64,000 nucleotides of DNA, taken from assembly GCF_030127145.1 (NCBI RefSeq), contig NZ_CP126158.1:1488001-1552000 (forward strand). The letters run 5' to 3'. A program made the translations under genes and the position numbers. Under the pieces are notes generated by a model. The model did not search any database. It saw nothing but the letters and a program-made list of their open reading frames with translations, and was not told the origin of the DNA. Within the stretch, counting starts at the first letter, position 1. Each line of letters starts with the position of its first letter. This document shows positions 26,002 through 33,526 of this stretch, piece after piece. Origin of the DNA: Halobaculum halobium (GTDB lineage Archaea > Halobacteriota > Halobacteria > Halobacteriales > Haloferacaceae).

Positions 26002-26092
26002 CCGGCGATCGGAGAAGCGATCGAAACCGGCGATCGGAGAAGCGATCGAAACCGGCGATCGGAGAAGCGATCGAAACCGGCGATCGGAGAAG
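26002..26092. repeat. 25-bp tandem repeat, about 3.6 copies
   Basis: A 25-bp unit starting CCGGCGATCGGAGAAGCGAT recurs at 26002, 26027, 26052 and 26077. The last copy breaks off at about 26092. Each unit holds an inverted pair CGATC-8 nt-GATCG. The array lies in the 178-nt gap between the stop of the secreted repeat protein (26118) and the SPFH start (25939). The period is not a multiple of three, which argues against coding. It may be a protein-binding array or a hotspot of copy-number change. Confidence 0.9.
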
Positions 26093-26117
26093 GATTCGAC
26101 GCGGGAGACACGCGACT

Positions 26118-27314
26118 TCAGCGGGGTGCGAGGTACCGCCCGTCGTCGACGCGGGGGTCGTCGCCGTCGTCCTCGGGAGACGGAGTCGGGGTCGCGGTGC
26201 CGTCGTCGGGCGGGCCGTTGCCGTTCTCGCGGCCGTCGCCGTCGGCACCATCCCTGTCGCTGCTGTCACCGGCGTCTGTCCCGCTCGATCCGTCCGCGGC
26301 GGCGTCGCCGTCGTTCGCGTTCCCGCGATCGTCCGCGGCGTCACTCGTCTCACCCGGAGTGCCCGATTGGCCCGCGTCGTCGGTCCCGTTCTCGTCGGCC
26401 TCGCCGGCGTCCGTCGTTCGGTTCCCGTTGCCGCGGTCGCCGGCCCCGTCGTCGTCGGCCTCGCCGTTCTCGCCCCCTGACTCGCTCCGGTTCGCGTTCC
26501 CGCGATCGTCGTCGGGGGGACCGGCGGCACCCTCGCCGCGGTCGTCGGCGTCGCCGTCATCGTCGACCGGTCCGGCGTCCTCGGGCGGACCTGACTCGTT
26601 GTCGCCGGGCGGACCCGCGTCCTCGGGCGGACCTGACTCGTTGTCGCCGGGCGGCCCCGCGTCCGCAGGCGGACCCGCGTCCTCGGGCGGACCTGACTCG
26701 TTGTCGCCGGGCGGCCCCGCGTCCGCAGGCGGACCCGCGTCCTCGGGCGGCCCCGGGTCGCCGGCGAGTCCGTTGCCGGTGTCGGCGCCGCCGATCCCGC
26801 GTGCCGCCTCAGCGACCTCCCCGCCGCCCATCTCCGAAGCGTTCCGACGAAGTTCGTCGATCGCGGAGGCGTTCACGCCGCGCTCACGCAGGCTCTCCTC
26901 GGGGATTCCCTCCGCTGCCGCGGCGGTGGCGTTCAGGCGGTGTTCGAGCGTGCGGATCTGCGCGCCGATGCGCGCGAGCCTGGATCGGTACTCGCCACGG
27001 GTGATCTCGCCCGATTGGTACCGCTGCTCCAGCGTCTCGCGGCGCTCGCGAAGCGTCGAGAGCTGTTGACGGGCGTTCTCGGTCTCTCCGGCGACGACCG
27101 CCGCCTTCGAGGCGTTCGACTCCGCACCGGCCAGGCGCCGGTCGAGCGATCGCTGGGCGACTTCGCCCTCGACTTCCGCTCCCTGCACCCCGACGACGCC
27201 GGCGAACGTCGCCCCCGGCTGCTCCCCAGACGATTCCTGGGCGAACGCGGCCGTCGCGGGAATTCCCGCCACGACGAGCATCGCGACCGCCAGGAGCACA
27301 GTCGTCCGACTCAT
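26118..27314 (-). CDS. secreted Pro/Gly/Asp repeat protein
   Basis: This is a 398-aa exported protein. A Sec signal peptide is clear (SRTTVLLAVAMLVVAG then AFAQE). The mature N-terminal domain (about 25-170) is helical and contains a predicted coiled coil (NARQQLSTLRERRETLEQRY, RSRLARIGAQIRTLEHRLN). The rest is low-complexity, acidic and disordered. It contains a 20-residue repeat of the type PPEDAGPPADAGPPGDNESG, plus stretches rich in Asp, Gly and Asn. There is no C-terminal membrane anchor or sortase-type tail. The start MSRTTV at 27314 is preferred to the frame start at 27335. It lies downstream of the tethered regulator gene on the same strand. Confidence 0.75.
   Translation of the reverse strand: MSRTTVLLAVAMLVVAGIPATAAFAQESSGEQPGATFAGVVGVQGAEVEGEVAQRSLDRRLAGAESNASKAAVVAGETENARQQLSTLRERRETLEQRYQSGEITRGEYRSRLARIGAQIRTLEHRLNATAAAAEGIPEESLRERGVNASAIDELRRNASEMGGGEVAEAARGIGGADTGNGLAGDPGPPEDAGPPADAGPPGDNESGPPEDAGPPADAGPPGDNESGPPEDAGPPGDNESGPPEDAGPVDDDGDADDRGEGAAGPPDDDRGNANRSESGGENGEADDDGAGDRGNGNRTTDAGEADENGTDDAGQSGTPGETSDAADDRGNANDGDAAADGSSGTDAGDSSDRDGADGDGRENGNGPPDDGTATPTPSPEDDGDDPRVDDGRYLAPR
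26611..26750. repeat. 60-bp-period in-frame coding repeat
   Basis: Bases 26611-26690 and 26671-26750 are identical at a 60-bp offset, with a shorter related unit just before. The repeat encodes the 20-residue Pro/Gly/Asp unit of the secreted protein. Near-identity at the DNA level suggests recent duplication or slippage. Confidence 0.85.
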
Positions 27315-27432
27315 ACCTCCGACATGGACACCCACCTACTAATACCGTCCACTCACTCACGTCGGATTTACCGCGCTTAAGCGACGTTAAGTCCGCGTCG
27401 TCGTCCGGTTTCTCGAAGAGCGAGGCGAGCCG

Positions 27433-28773
27433 TCAGGCGTCCGACCCGTCGTCGCCGTGGGTCGGGTCGCCCGGGTGGGGATCGTCGTCAGCCTCCGGGA
27501 TGCGGAGGACGTTCTCCCGACCGAGTCGGAAGCTCTCGATGTCACCGTCGTCACGCAGGTCGCCGACGACCTGGCTGGTCCGGGCGGCGCTCCACCCGAG
27601 TTCCTCGGTCACGTCCGCCTGTTTCATCCGCCCGCCGTTGTCCGTCACGAGGCGCGTCACCCGCTCGTGCGGGCTGAGAAGTTCCTCCGGCGGAGTCGTG
27701 GCGTCTCCATCGCCGTCACCGTGTTCGGAGTCCGAATCGGTGCCGGCCGCGGCCGAACCGCCGGAGTCCGGGCCGTCTCCACCGGGGCCGCCGGCGTCGG
27801 CGACAGCGCCGTCCGTCGTCTCTCCGGCGGTCTGTCCGGGGCCGGCCGAGCCGCCCTCGCCCGCCGCGGTGCCGGCACCCTCGTCGCCCGCGAGCGGACC
27901 GCGGTCGTCGCCGGTGCCGATCGGGAGATCGCCGCGGCGGCGGAGGAGGACGGCGCCGACGATGCCCAGCAGCACGACCGCCGCGGCCGCGAGGTAGACG
28001 GGGCGAATCGGCAGCGCTGACGCCGGAGCGAGCACCACTTGCGGCTGATCCGGACCGAAGTTTCGCTCGCCGCGCCACGTCGCGGCCGTCTCCGAGCGCT
28101 CGTCGGCCGCCGGCGACACCGTCCGCGCGTCGTACGCCTCGGGCCACGCGATCGTGAGGACGGTCCCCGAGTCGAGGTACAGACCGGCTAACGAGTCGCC
28201 GGCGACGACGCGCTGGCCCTGGGTCCCGGCGAAGCCCTCCCAGGCGAACGTGTAGGCGACGACGCCGTAGTCGGTGCTGGTCGGGAACGGGTTGCGCTGG
28301 GCGGTCACCGAGAAGTTCGAAGCGGCCATCTCCCGGCCGGTGGCGTTCTCGGCGGCCGCGACGGTCGTGGCCATCCGACCCTCGAAGCGGGCGACGTACG
28401 CGGACGTGTTCTCGCGGATGTCCGACTGGAGGCTCTCGAACGCCGCGGTCGTGTTCTCGTCGCTCAACTCGATCCGGTAGGCGATCCGCCACTGTGCGTC
28501 GCCGTCGGGTTGGATCTCCGCCCGGAGGACGACGGTGTCGGCAGCGATGTCGCCGGTCTGTGCGAAGCCGGCGCCGAGGTCGCGCGGAGACGATCCCGGC
28601 GGCCTGAGCCGAGCGGGGTCGCCATCGGTTGGGGCCGGCGTGGCGGAGTCGGCGGAACTGACGAACCCAGAGAGATCGGCAGCGCCGGGCCCCGTCGCGG
28701 CCGCGACCGCCGGAGCGACGCCGGCGAGCGCGAGAACGATGGCGAGCGCGATGGCCGCGGCGGGGCGTCGCAT
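27433..28773 (-). CDS. membrane-tethered winged-helix regulator with extracellular domain
   Basis: This is a 446-aa protein in four parts. First is a signal peptide (residues 1-25, ending VAPAVAAA). Second is an extracellular domain (about 60-255), beta-rich and with many N-glycosylation sequons. Third is one membrane segment (about 258-280, YLAAAAVVLLGIVGAVLL) followed by RRRGD, which places the rest inside. Fourth, after an acidic disordered linker, is a winged helix near the C-terminus (SPHERVTRLVTDNGGRMKQA, then DVTEELGWSAARTSQVVGDL and RDDGDIESFRLGRENVLRI). The architecture suggests a one-component sensor that could act while tethered or after release. It is divergent from the 60-aa membrane peptide gene, a natural target. 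Confidence 0.82.
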   Translation of the reverse strand: MRRPAAAIALAIVLALAGVAPAVAAATGPGAADLSGFVSSADSATPAPTDGDPARLRPPGSSPRDLGAGFAQTGDIAADTVVLRAEIQPDGDAQWRIAYRIELSDENTTAAFESLQSDIRENTSAYVARFEGRMATTVAAAENATGREMAASNFSVTAQRNPFPTSTDYGVVAYTFAWEGFAGTQGQRVVAGDSLAGLYLDSGTVLTIAWPEAYDARTVSPAADERSETAATWRGERNFGPDQPQVVLAPASALPIRPVYLAAAAVVLLGIVGAVLLRRRGDLPIGTGDDRGPLAGDEGAGTAAGEGGSAGPGQTAGETTDGAVADAGGPGGDGPDSGGSAAAGTDSDSEHGDGDGDATTPPEELLSPHERVTRLVTDNGGRMKQADVTEELGWSAARTSQVVGDLRDDGDIESFRLGRENVLRIPEADDDPHPGDPTHGDDGSDA

Positions 28774-28834
28774 ACCCGTCCTCACCGCAGGGGCGCCCAA
28801 AACGGTTTTCGTCGGCGGCGAGTCACTCCGTGAT

Positions 28835-29017
28835 ATGGCTCTGGACGTGGAGGATCTGCTGAAGATCGTGTTGCTGCTCGTGATAGTCTGGCTGATCGTC
28901 GAGATCGTCACCGGGGTGCTCGGGTTCGCACTCGGGCTGATCGCCGGCCCCCTGAAGGGCGTCATCGGACTCGTCATCGTCGTGCTCATCGTGCTGTGGC
29001 TGACCGACAACCTCTGA
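28835..29017 (+). CDS. 60-aa two-helix membrane protein (DUF7554-like)
   Basis: This tiny membrane protein has two hydrophobic helices, residues 9-33 (IVLLLVIVWLIVEIVTGVLG) and 38-57 (GPLKGVIGLVIVVLIVLWLT), with few charged residues. It resembles the haloarchaeal DUF7554 family of unknown function. The ATG at 28835 is in a longer open frame whose upstream part is antisense to the regulator gene. The next gene's GTG begins 4 nt after its stop, so the pair is probably one message. Confidence 0.68.
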   Translation: MALDVEDLLKIVLLLVIVWLIVEIVTGVLGFALGLIAGPLKGVIGLVIVVLIVLWLTDNL

Positions 29018-29021
29018 GCCG

Positions 29022-29594
29022 GTGTACAGCGTCAACGTCCCCGTTCCGTGGTCGGTGCAGCGCCTCGCGGCGTCGCTCGAGCCCGCACTCACCGGCTTCG
29101 CGTCGATCCGCGACAGACACACGCTCGTGGTGAAGCGCCTCGACGGCCGCGACCTGAACGATCTCCACCGGATCCGCGAGCGACTGCGGCCCGCGCTGCG
29201 AGGCGTCGCTCCGTTCGAGGTGCGCGTCACCGGCGTCGACGCGTTCGAGGCTCCGCCTTTGGGGGACGCGCCGGTCGTCTATCTCGCGGTCGAGGCGGTG
29301 CCCCAAGGCGCCGGCGACAGCGGCGACGACGGCGGCGACGCCGATCCGGCCCCGCTGCGAGCGATACACGACCGACTCGTCCGGGAGTTCGGCGCGGTTT
29401 CGGGGCTGGAGGAGGCGGACTACGTCCCGCACGTCACGCTCGCACGGGGATGGGAGGGAGCGGGCGACCCAGCCGATGCCGTCTCGCGCTTGCGCGAGCG
29501 CGACCTCGAGGCGGTGCGCTGGACGGTCGACGAACTGGGCGTCTGGACGCGCGAGTACAAGGAGATCGCCGCGCGGGTGCCGCTTCGGGGGTGA
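29022..29594 (+). CDS. 2H phosphoesterase superfamily protein (2'-5' RNA ligase-like)
   Basis: This 190-aa protein has the two-lobed LigT/2H fold. The second catalytic motif is intact (PHVTLARGW, HxTL). In the first lobe the corresponding segment reads RHTLVVKRL, where H is followed directly by T, so the first HxT appears altered. The family hydrolyses or forms 2',5' or cyclic phosphodiester bonds in RNA or nucleotides. The altered first motif could mean lost or changed activity. The start is GTG at 29022, 4 nt after the stop of the two-helix membrane protein, implying coupled expression. Confidence 0.8.
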   Translation: MYSVNVPVPWSVQRLAASLEPALTGFASIRDRHTLVVKRLDGRDLNDLHRIRERLRPALRGVAPFEVRVTGVDAFEAPPLGDAPVVYLAVEAVPQGAGDSGDDGGDADPAPLRAIHDRLVREFGAVSGLEEADYVPHVTLARGWEGAGDPADAVSRLRERDLEAVRWTVDELGVWTREYKEIAARVPLRG

Positions 29595-29625
29595 GCTGAG
29601 GGCTGCCTCGCCTCGGTGGCCCGCC

Positions 29626-30978
29626 TCAGCGCTCGGACAGTCGGAGCGGCATCGGGTGGCCGGGGTGCATCGTCAGCGACCCGCGCAGGTCCAGCTCCGA
29701 CCCCTCGTAATCGAAGTCGAACGCGCGGCCCACGGTCGCGAGAATCAGCTTCGCCTCCAACAGCGAGAACTGCTTGCCGATGCAGTGGCGCGGTCCGGCA
29801 CCGAACGGGAAGTACGCGAACCGTTCCCGCTCGCTCGCCCGGTCCGGGGCCCATCGGTCCGGATCGAACGCCAGCGGGTCGTCGTACCAGCGCTCCGAGC
29901 GGTGGATCACCCACTGGGGAAGCATGAGCAACGAGCCCTCCGGGATCCGGTAGCCGGCGATCCGCGTGTCGACCTTCGACTCGCGGAACAGGGTGTAGAC
30001 GGGCGGGTACAGCCGCATCGCCTCCGAGAGCACGCGGTCGGTGAACGGCAGGTCGCGGAGGTCGTCCGCGGTCGGGGCGCCGTCTAGGGCGTCGACCTCC
30101 GCCTGGAACCGCGCCTTCGCGTCGGGATGTTGCGAGAGCAGGTAGAACGTGTAGGTGAGCGCGAGCGCGGTCGTGTCGTGGCCCGCTAACAGCATCGTCA
30201 TCAGTTCGTCGCGCAGGTCTCCCTCGGTCTGTTCGCCCCGGTTCTGCGCCCGCAGGAGGATCGAGAGGAGGTCCATCGGCATCGGGGAGTCGACGGCGTC
30301 GCCCGCGGGATCGGACGCGGTCTCCTCGGTGCCGCGTCGGCGCGCGACGAGGTCGTCGATGACGCCCTCCAGCGTCGCGACGGCGTCGTCGAACTGGCGG
30401 TTCTCCCGGGTCGGGGCCCAGTTCGGGATCACCGCACGCATCGGGTTCGGCTCGAAGCGCTGCCCGAGCGGTTCGAGATTCTCTTGGACGGTCTTCACCG
30501 TCTCTTCGCCGATGTCGGTCCCGAACATCGCGGTGACGATGATGCGGACGGTGAGGCGCGCGAGTTCGAGTTGCACGTCGATCCGGTCGCCGGCTTCCCA
30601 TCCCGAGAGGGCATCCTCAGTGTGGCCGACGACGGCGTCGTCGAGCCCGGCGATGCGGCGGGCGTGAAAGGCGGGGTTCGCGAGGTCTCGCTGCTGTCGC
30701 CAGCGGTCGCCCTCGCTCATGAGCAGGCCGTCGCCGAGCAGGTCGTCGACGGCGTCGTCGAGATTCGGCTTTCCGAACGCCGCCCAGTCGGACACGAGCA
30801 CGCGCTCGACGTCGCGGGGGTTCGTGAGCATGTACGTCTCTCGCGGGCCCAAATCCAGGCGGATCACGTCGCCGTAGGCGTCCGCGACAGCGGTCATGAA
30901 CGCGAAGGGGTCGCGGGAGTAGCGCCGGCCGTTGCCGAGCAGGGGCTCGCCGCGGGGGCCCGGCGGTCGTGTACTCAT
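29626..30978 (-). CDS. cytochrome P450
   Basis: This is a 450-aa haem-thiolate monooxygenase. The haem-binding loop FPFGAGPRHCIGKQFS contains the cysteine ligand C399. The I-helix oxygen-binding motif AGHDTTA and the K-helix ExxR (SEAMRLYPP) are intact, and the PERF-like region is FDPDRWAP. It has no membrane anchor, so it is a soluble enzyme needing ferredoxin or a reductase, none of which is adjacent. It resembles haloarchaeal CYP174-type enzymes by memory. The frame is open far upstream, but MSTRPPGPRG at 30978 has a TATA-like element (GTATTTCC on the minus strand, 31003-31010) 25-32 nt upstream. Confidence 0.93.
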   Translation of the reverse strand: MSTRPPGPRGEPLLGNGRRYSRDPFAFMTAVADAYGDVIRLDLGPRETYMLTNPRDVERVLVSDWAAFGKPNLDDAVDDLLGDGLLMSEGDRWRQQRDLANPAFHARRIAGLDDAVVGHTEDALSGWEAGDRIDVQLELARLTVRIIVTAMFGTDIGEETVKTVQENLEPLGQRFEPNPMRAVIPNWAPTRENRQFDDAVATLEGVIDDLVARRRGTEETASDPAGDAVDSPMPMDLLSILLRAQNRGEQTEGDLRDELMTMLLAGHDTTALALTYTFYLLSQHPDAKARFQAEVDALDGAPTADDLRDLPFTDRVLSEAMRLYPPVYTLFRESKVDTRIAGYRIPEGSLLMLPQWVIHRSERWYDDPLAFDPDRWAPDRASERERFAYFPFGAGPRHCIGKQFSLLEAKLILATVGRAFDFDYEGSELDLRGSLTMHPGHPMPLRLSER

Positions 30979-31085
30979 GCACAGAGACAGGGGAGCGAGC
31001 CGGAAATACTCTCGGGCGCGCGCGAGCGCGCGACGAGAAGCCGAGTGCACCTGCCGCCCCGCTTCGGACGAACCTGCCGCCCCGC

Positions 31086-33053
31086 TCAGTCGTCGGCCGC
31101 CGCCAGCGCCTCCGTCTCCTCGTCTTCGCCCGCCTGCCGGGCCCACAGGGCCGCGTAGTCGCCGTCCGCGTCGACCAACTCGTCGTGTGAGCCCTGCTCG
31201 ATGACGCGGCCGTCCTCCATGACGACGACGCGGTCGGCGTCGCGGATGGTCGACAGCCGGTGGGCGATGACGAACGCCGTCCGGTCGGCGATGAGACGGC
31301 GGAGGCTGCGCTGGATCAGTTCCTCCGTCTCGGTGTCGACGTCGGAGGTCGCCTCGTCGAGGACGATGATCTCCGGGTCGTTCAGGAGGGCGCGCGCGAT
31401 GGCGATGCGCTGGCGCTGGCCGCCCGAGAGCTTGACTCCGCGCTCGCCGATCTGAGTGTCGTAGCCGTCCGGGAGGTCCGTGATGAACTCGTGGGCCTCG
31501 GCGGCCTTCGCGGCCTCGACGATGCGCTCGCTCGGAGCCTCGTCGACCGCGCCCGCGTCGCCGTCGCTGGCGACGGCGCCATCGCCCGCGTCGCCGTCGA
31601 GCGCCGAGAGGTCGCCGTAGCCGATGTTCTCGGCGGCGGTACCCGAGAACATGTAGGGGTTCTGCTCGACGATGCCGACGTGTTCGCGAAGGGCGGTGAG
31701 GTCGTACTCGCGCACGTCGACGCCGTCGATCCGGACGGCTCCGGAATCCACGTCGTACAGCCGGGAGATGAGCTTCAACAGCGTCGACTTCCCGGCGCCC
31801 GTCGTCCCCGCGAGACCGATCGTCTCGCCCGGCTCCACGTCCAGATCGATCCCGGAGATGACCTCCTCGTCGTCGGTGTAGCCGAAGCGCACGTCGTCGA
31901 AGGCGACGCGGCCCTCGACCGACTCGGGGACGTGCGCGTTCTCCGGGGAGGTCACGTCGGGGTCGTGCCCGAGCAGGCCGAATACGCGCTCGGCGCTGGA
32001 CTTGGCGAGCTGGTACTTGTTCGCCGTCTTGCCCACGCGGCGCATCGGCGAGTAGAGCCGGCGCAAGAGGAGGAAAAACAGCGCGACCGAGCCGGCGGTA
32101 AGCGTCGCCGGGTCGGTGTTGCCGAGGCCGTAGCGGATGATGTCGCTGCCGGCGATCCAGAGGATGGCGACGAAGACGACGCCCGTGAGCAGGCGCAGTC
32201 CGGAGAAGAACGCCCGCCGCGCCTTGATCGCCTCGACCTTCTCGTCGTGGTACCGCTCGCTTTGGGCGGCGACGCGGTCCAGCTCGAACTCGTGGCGGTT
32301 GAACGCCTTGATCACGCGGGCGCCGCCGATGTTGTTCTCCAGCCGGGAGTTGAGCCGGGAGACCGTCTCGCGGATGCCGCGGTATTTCGGCTCGATCCAC
32401 GTGAGAAACCGGCCCGAGGCCAGCCCGATGATCGGCACCGGCGCCAGCGCGACCAGCGCGAGTTTCGGCGAGTAGGTGTACATGATCGCCGCGATGCCGC
32501 CGACGGTCGCGACGACGCGGATCCCCTGCCGGATCTCGGTGTTGAGGAACTGCTCCAGGCGGTTCACGTCCTGATTCAGCACGGACATCATCGCGCCCGT
32601 CTGGTGGTCCGCGAAGAAGCCGAGCGAGAGGTGCTGCATGTGGTCGTAGGTGTCGTTTCGGAGGTCGCGCTGGACCTTCTGGGCGGTCGACTGGAACAGG
32701 TACCGCGAGGCGAAGCGCGTCACCGACCGGATCAGATACGCCAGCGCCGCGATGACGACGAGCCGTTGGAGAAACGCTATCCGAGCCGCCTCGCCCGTGA
32801 TCGTGTTCGTCGGGAGCAGTCCCGCCTGCGCGAGGAGGCCGGGTTCGCCGCTCCCGAGGATGACGCGGTCGATGGCCGCCGCCACCAGCAGCGAGGGGAG
32901 CAGGCGGGCGAGCCGCGTGACTATCGCCGCCACCAGTCCGATCGACAGCCGCGGCCAGTACGGCACGCAGTACCGGAGCAGTCCGGACATCGGGTTGCCG
33001 TCCACGGACTCGCGGATCGACGAGAAGTCGCCGTGGTCGTCGTCGTCGCTCAT
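31086..33053 (-). CDS. ABC transporter, fused permease-ATPase (exporter half-transporter)
   Basis: This is a 655-aa half-transporter. An N-terminal six-helix exporter domain (about 25-320) precedes an ATPase domain with Walker A (GTTGAGKST), a signature LSGGQRQR, Walker B (IIVLDEATSDVD) and the H-loop (VIAHRLSTI). Between the Q loop and the signature lies an unusual acidic insert of about 30 residues (LDGDAGDGAVASDGDAG). It probably works as a homodimer, exporting a lipid or drug-like molecule. The start MSDDDDHGD at 33053 replaces the frame start at 33101. It lies upstream of the P450 on the same strand, with 107 nt between them. Confidence 0.95.
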   Translation of the reverse strand: MSDDDDHGDFSSIRESVDGNPMSGLLRYCVPYWPRLSIGLVAAIVTRLARLLPSLLVAAAIDRVILGSGEPGLLAQAGLLPTNTITGEAARIAFLQRLVVIAALAYLIRSVTRFASRYLFQSTAQKVQRDLRNDTYDHMQHLSLGFFADHQTGAMMSVLNQDVNRLEQFLNTEIRQGIRVVATVGGIAAIMYTYSPKLALVALAPVPIIGLASGRFLTWIEPKYRGIRETVSRLNSRLENNIGGARVIKAFNRHEFELDRVAAQSERYHDEKVEAIKARRAFFSGLRLLTGVVFVAILWIAGSDIIRYGLGNTDPATLTAGSVALFFLLLRRLYSPMRRVGKTANKYQLAKSSAERVFGLLGHDPDVTSPENAHVPESVEGRVAFDDVRFGYTDDEEVISGIDLDVEPGETIGLAGTTGAGKSTLLKLISRLYDVDSGAVRIDGVDVREYDLTALREHVGIVEQNPYMFSGTAAENIGYGDLSALDGDAGDGAVASDGDAGAVDEAPSERIVEAAKAAEAHEFITDLPDGYDTQIGERGVKLSGGQRQRIAIARALLNDPEIIVLDEATSDVDTETEELIQRSLRRLIADRTAFVIAHRLSTIRDADRVVVMEDGRVIEQGSHDELVDADGDYAALWARQAGEDEETEALAAADD

Positions 33054-33118
33054 TACGATTCGAAACACGCCGGCGACACAAAGGGCCACGGGACCCGGCA
33101 CGTCGCGTCCGGGGGGCG

Positions 33119-33439
33119 CTACTCGTCTAACAGCCGCGTCTGATCGATCGGGATCGCCGCGAGCCCGCCCGCGTTGGTGCCGTTGTTGGAGTAGGCGTAC
33201 AGCACGACGCCGGCCTCCACGTCGACGGCGCGTTTGAGCGTCCCGTTGAAGTCGTCGTCGCGGAACTGGGCGCCGACGAGCTTCGAGAGGACGTCTTCGT
33301 TCCCGTCGGCTTCGCCGCCATCACGCCCGGCGTCGGAGTCGGCGGTGCCGGCGATCGGCTCGAACGACGGTCCCTCGGCGTCCGCATCGGCGTCGACATC
33401 GTCGTCGCTCATGTCGGTGTCGCGATCGAACAGACCCAT
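33119..33439 (-). CDS. unrecognised small acidic protein
   Basis: This is a 106-aa protein with a strongly acidic, disordered first half (MSDDDVDADADAEGP; GRDGGEADGNED). The second half is more ordered: LVGAQFRDDDFNGTLKRAVD and EAGVVLYAYSNNGTNAGGLAAI, followed by DQTRLLDE. It has no cysteine, membrane segment or signal. It is transcribed in the same direction as the ABC exporter, 65 nt downstream of which the exporter begins, so the two may share a message. The function is unknown. Confidence 0.65.
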   Translation of the reverse strand: MGLFDRDTDMSDDDVDADADAEGPSFEPIAGTADSDAGRDGGEADGNEDVLSKLVGAQFRDDDFNGTLKRAVDVEAGVVLYAYSNNGTNAGGLAAIPIDQTRLLDE

Positions 33440-33526
33440 ACAGACGAGGACTCGCGGTCGTGTGAAAAACGTGACGCGAACGCCGCGGGTCGCGCGGGCG
33501 GTTCGGCTCGACGGCGTCCCGCCCGG

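Noticed and set aside
26002-26092. CRISPR array
   Set aside because: Tandem copies abut directly with no spacers and the unit is 25 bp, so it is a tandem repeat, not a CRISPR array.
29626-33081. 1151-codon minus-strand frame joining the P450 with the region upstream
   Set aside because: Only the part from 30978 is P450. The upstream portion is a shifted-frame reading of the ABC exporter.
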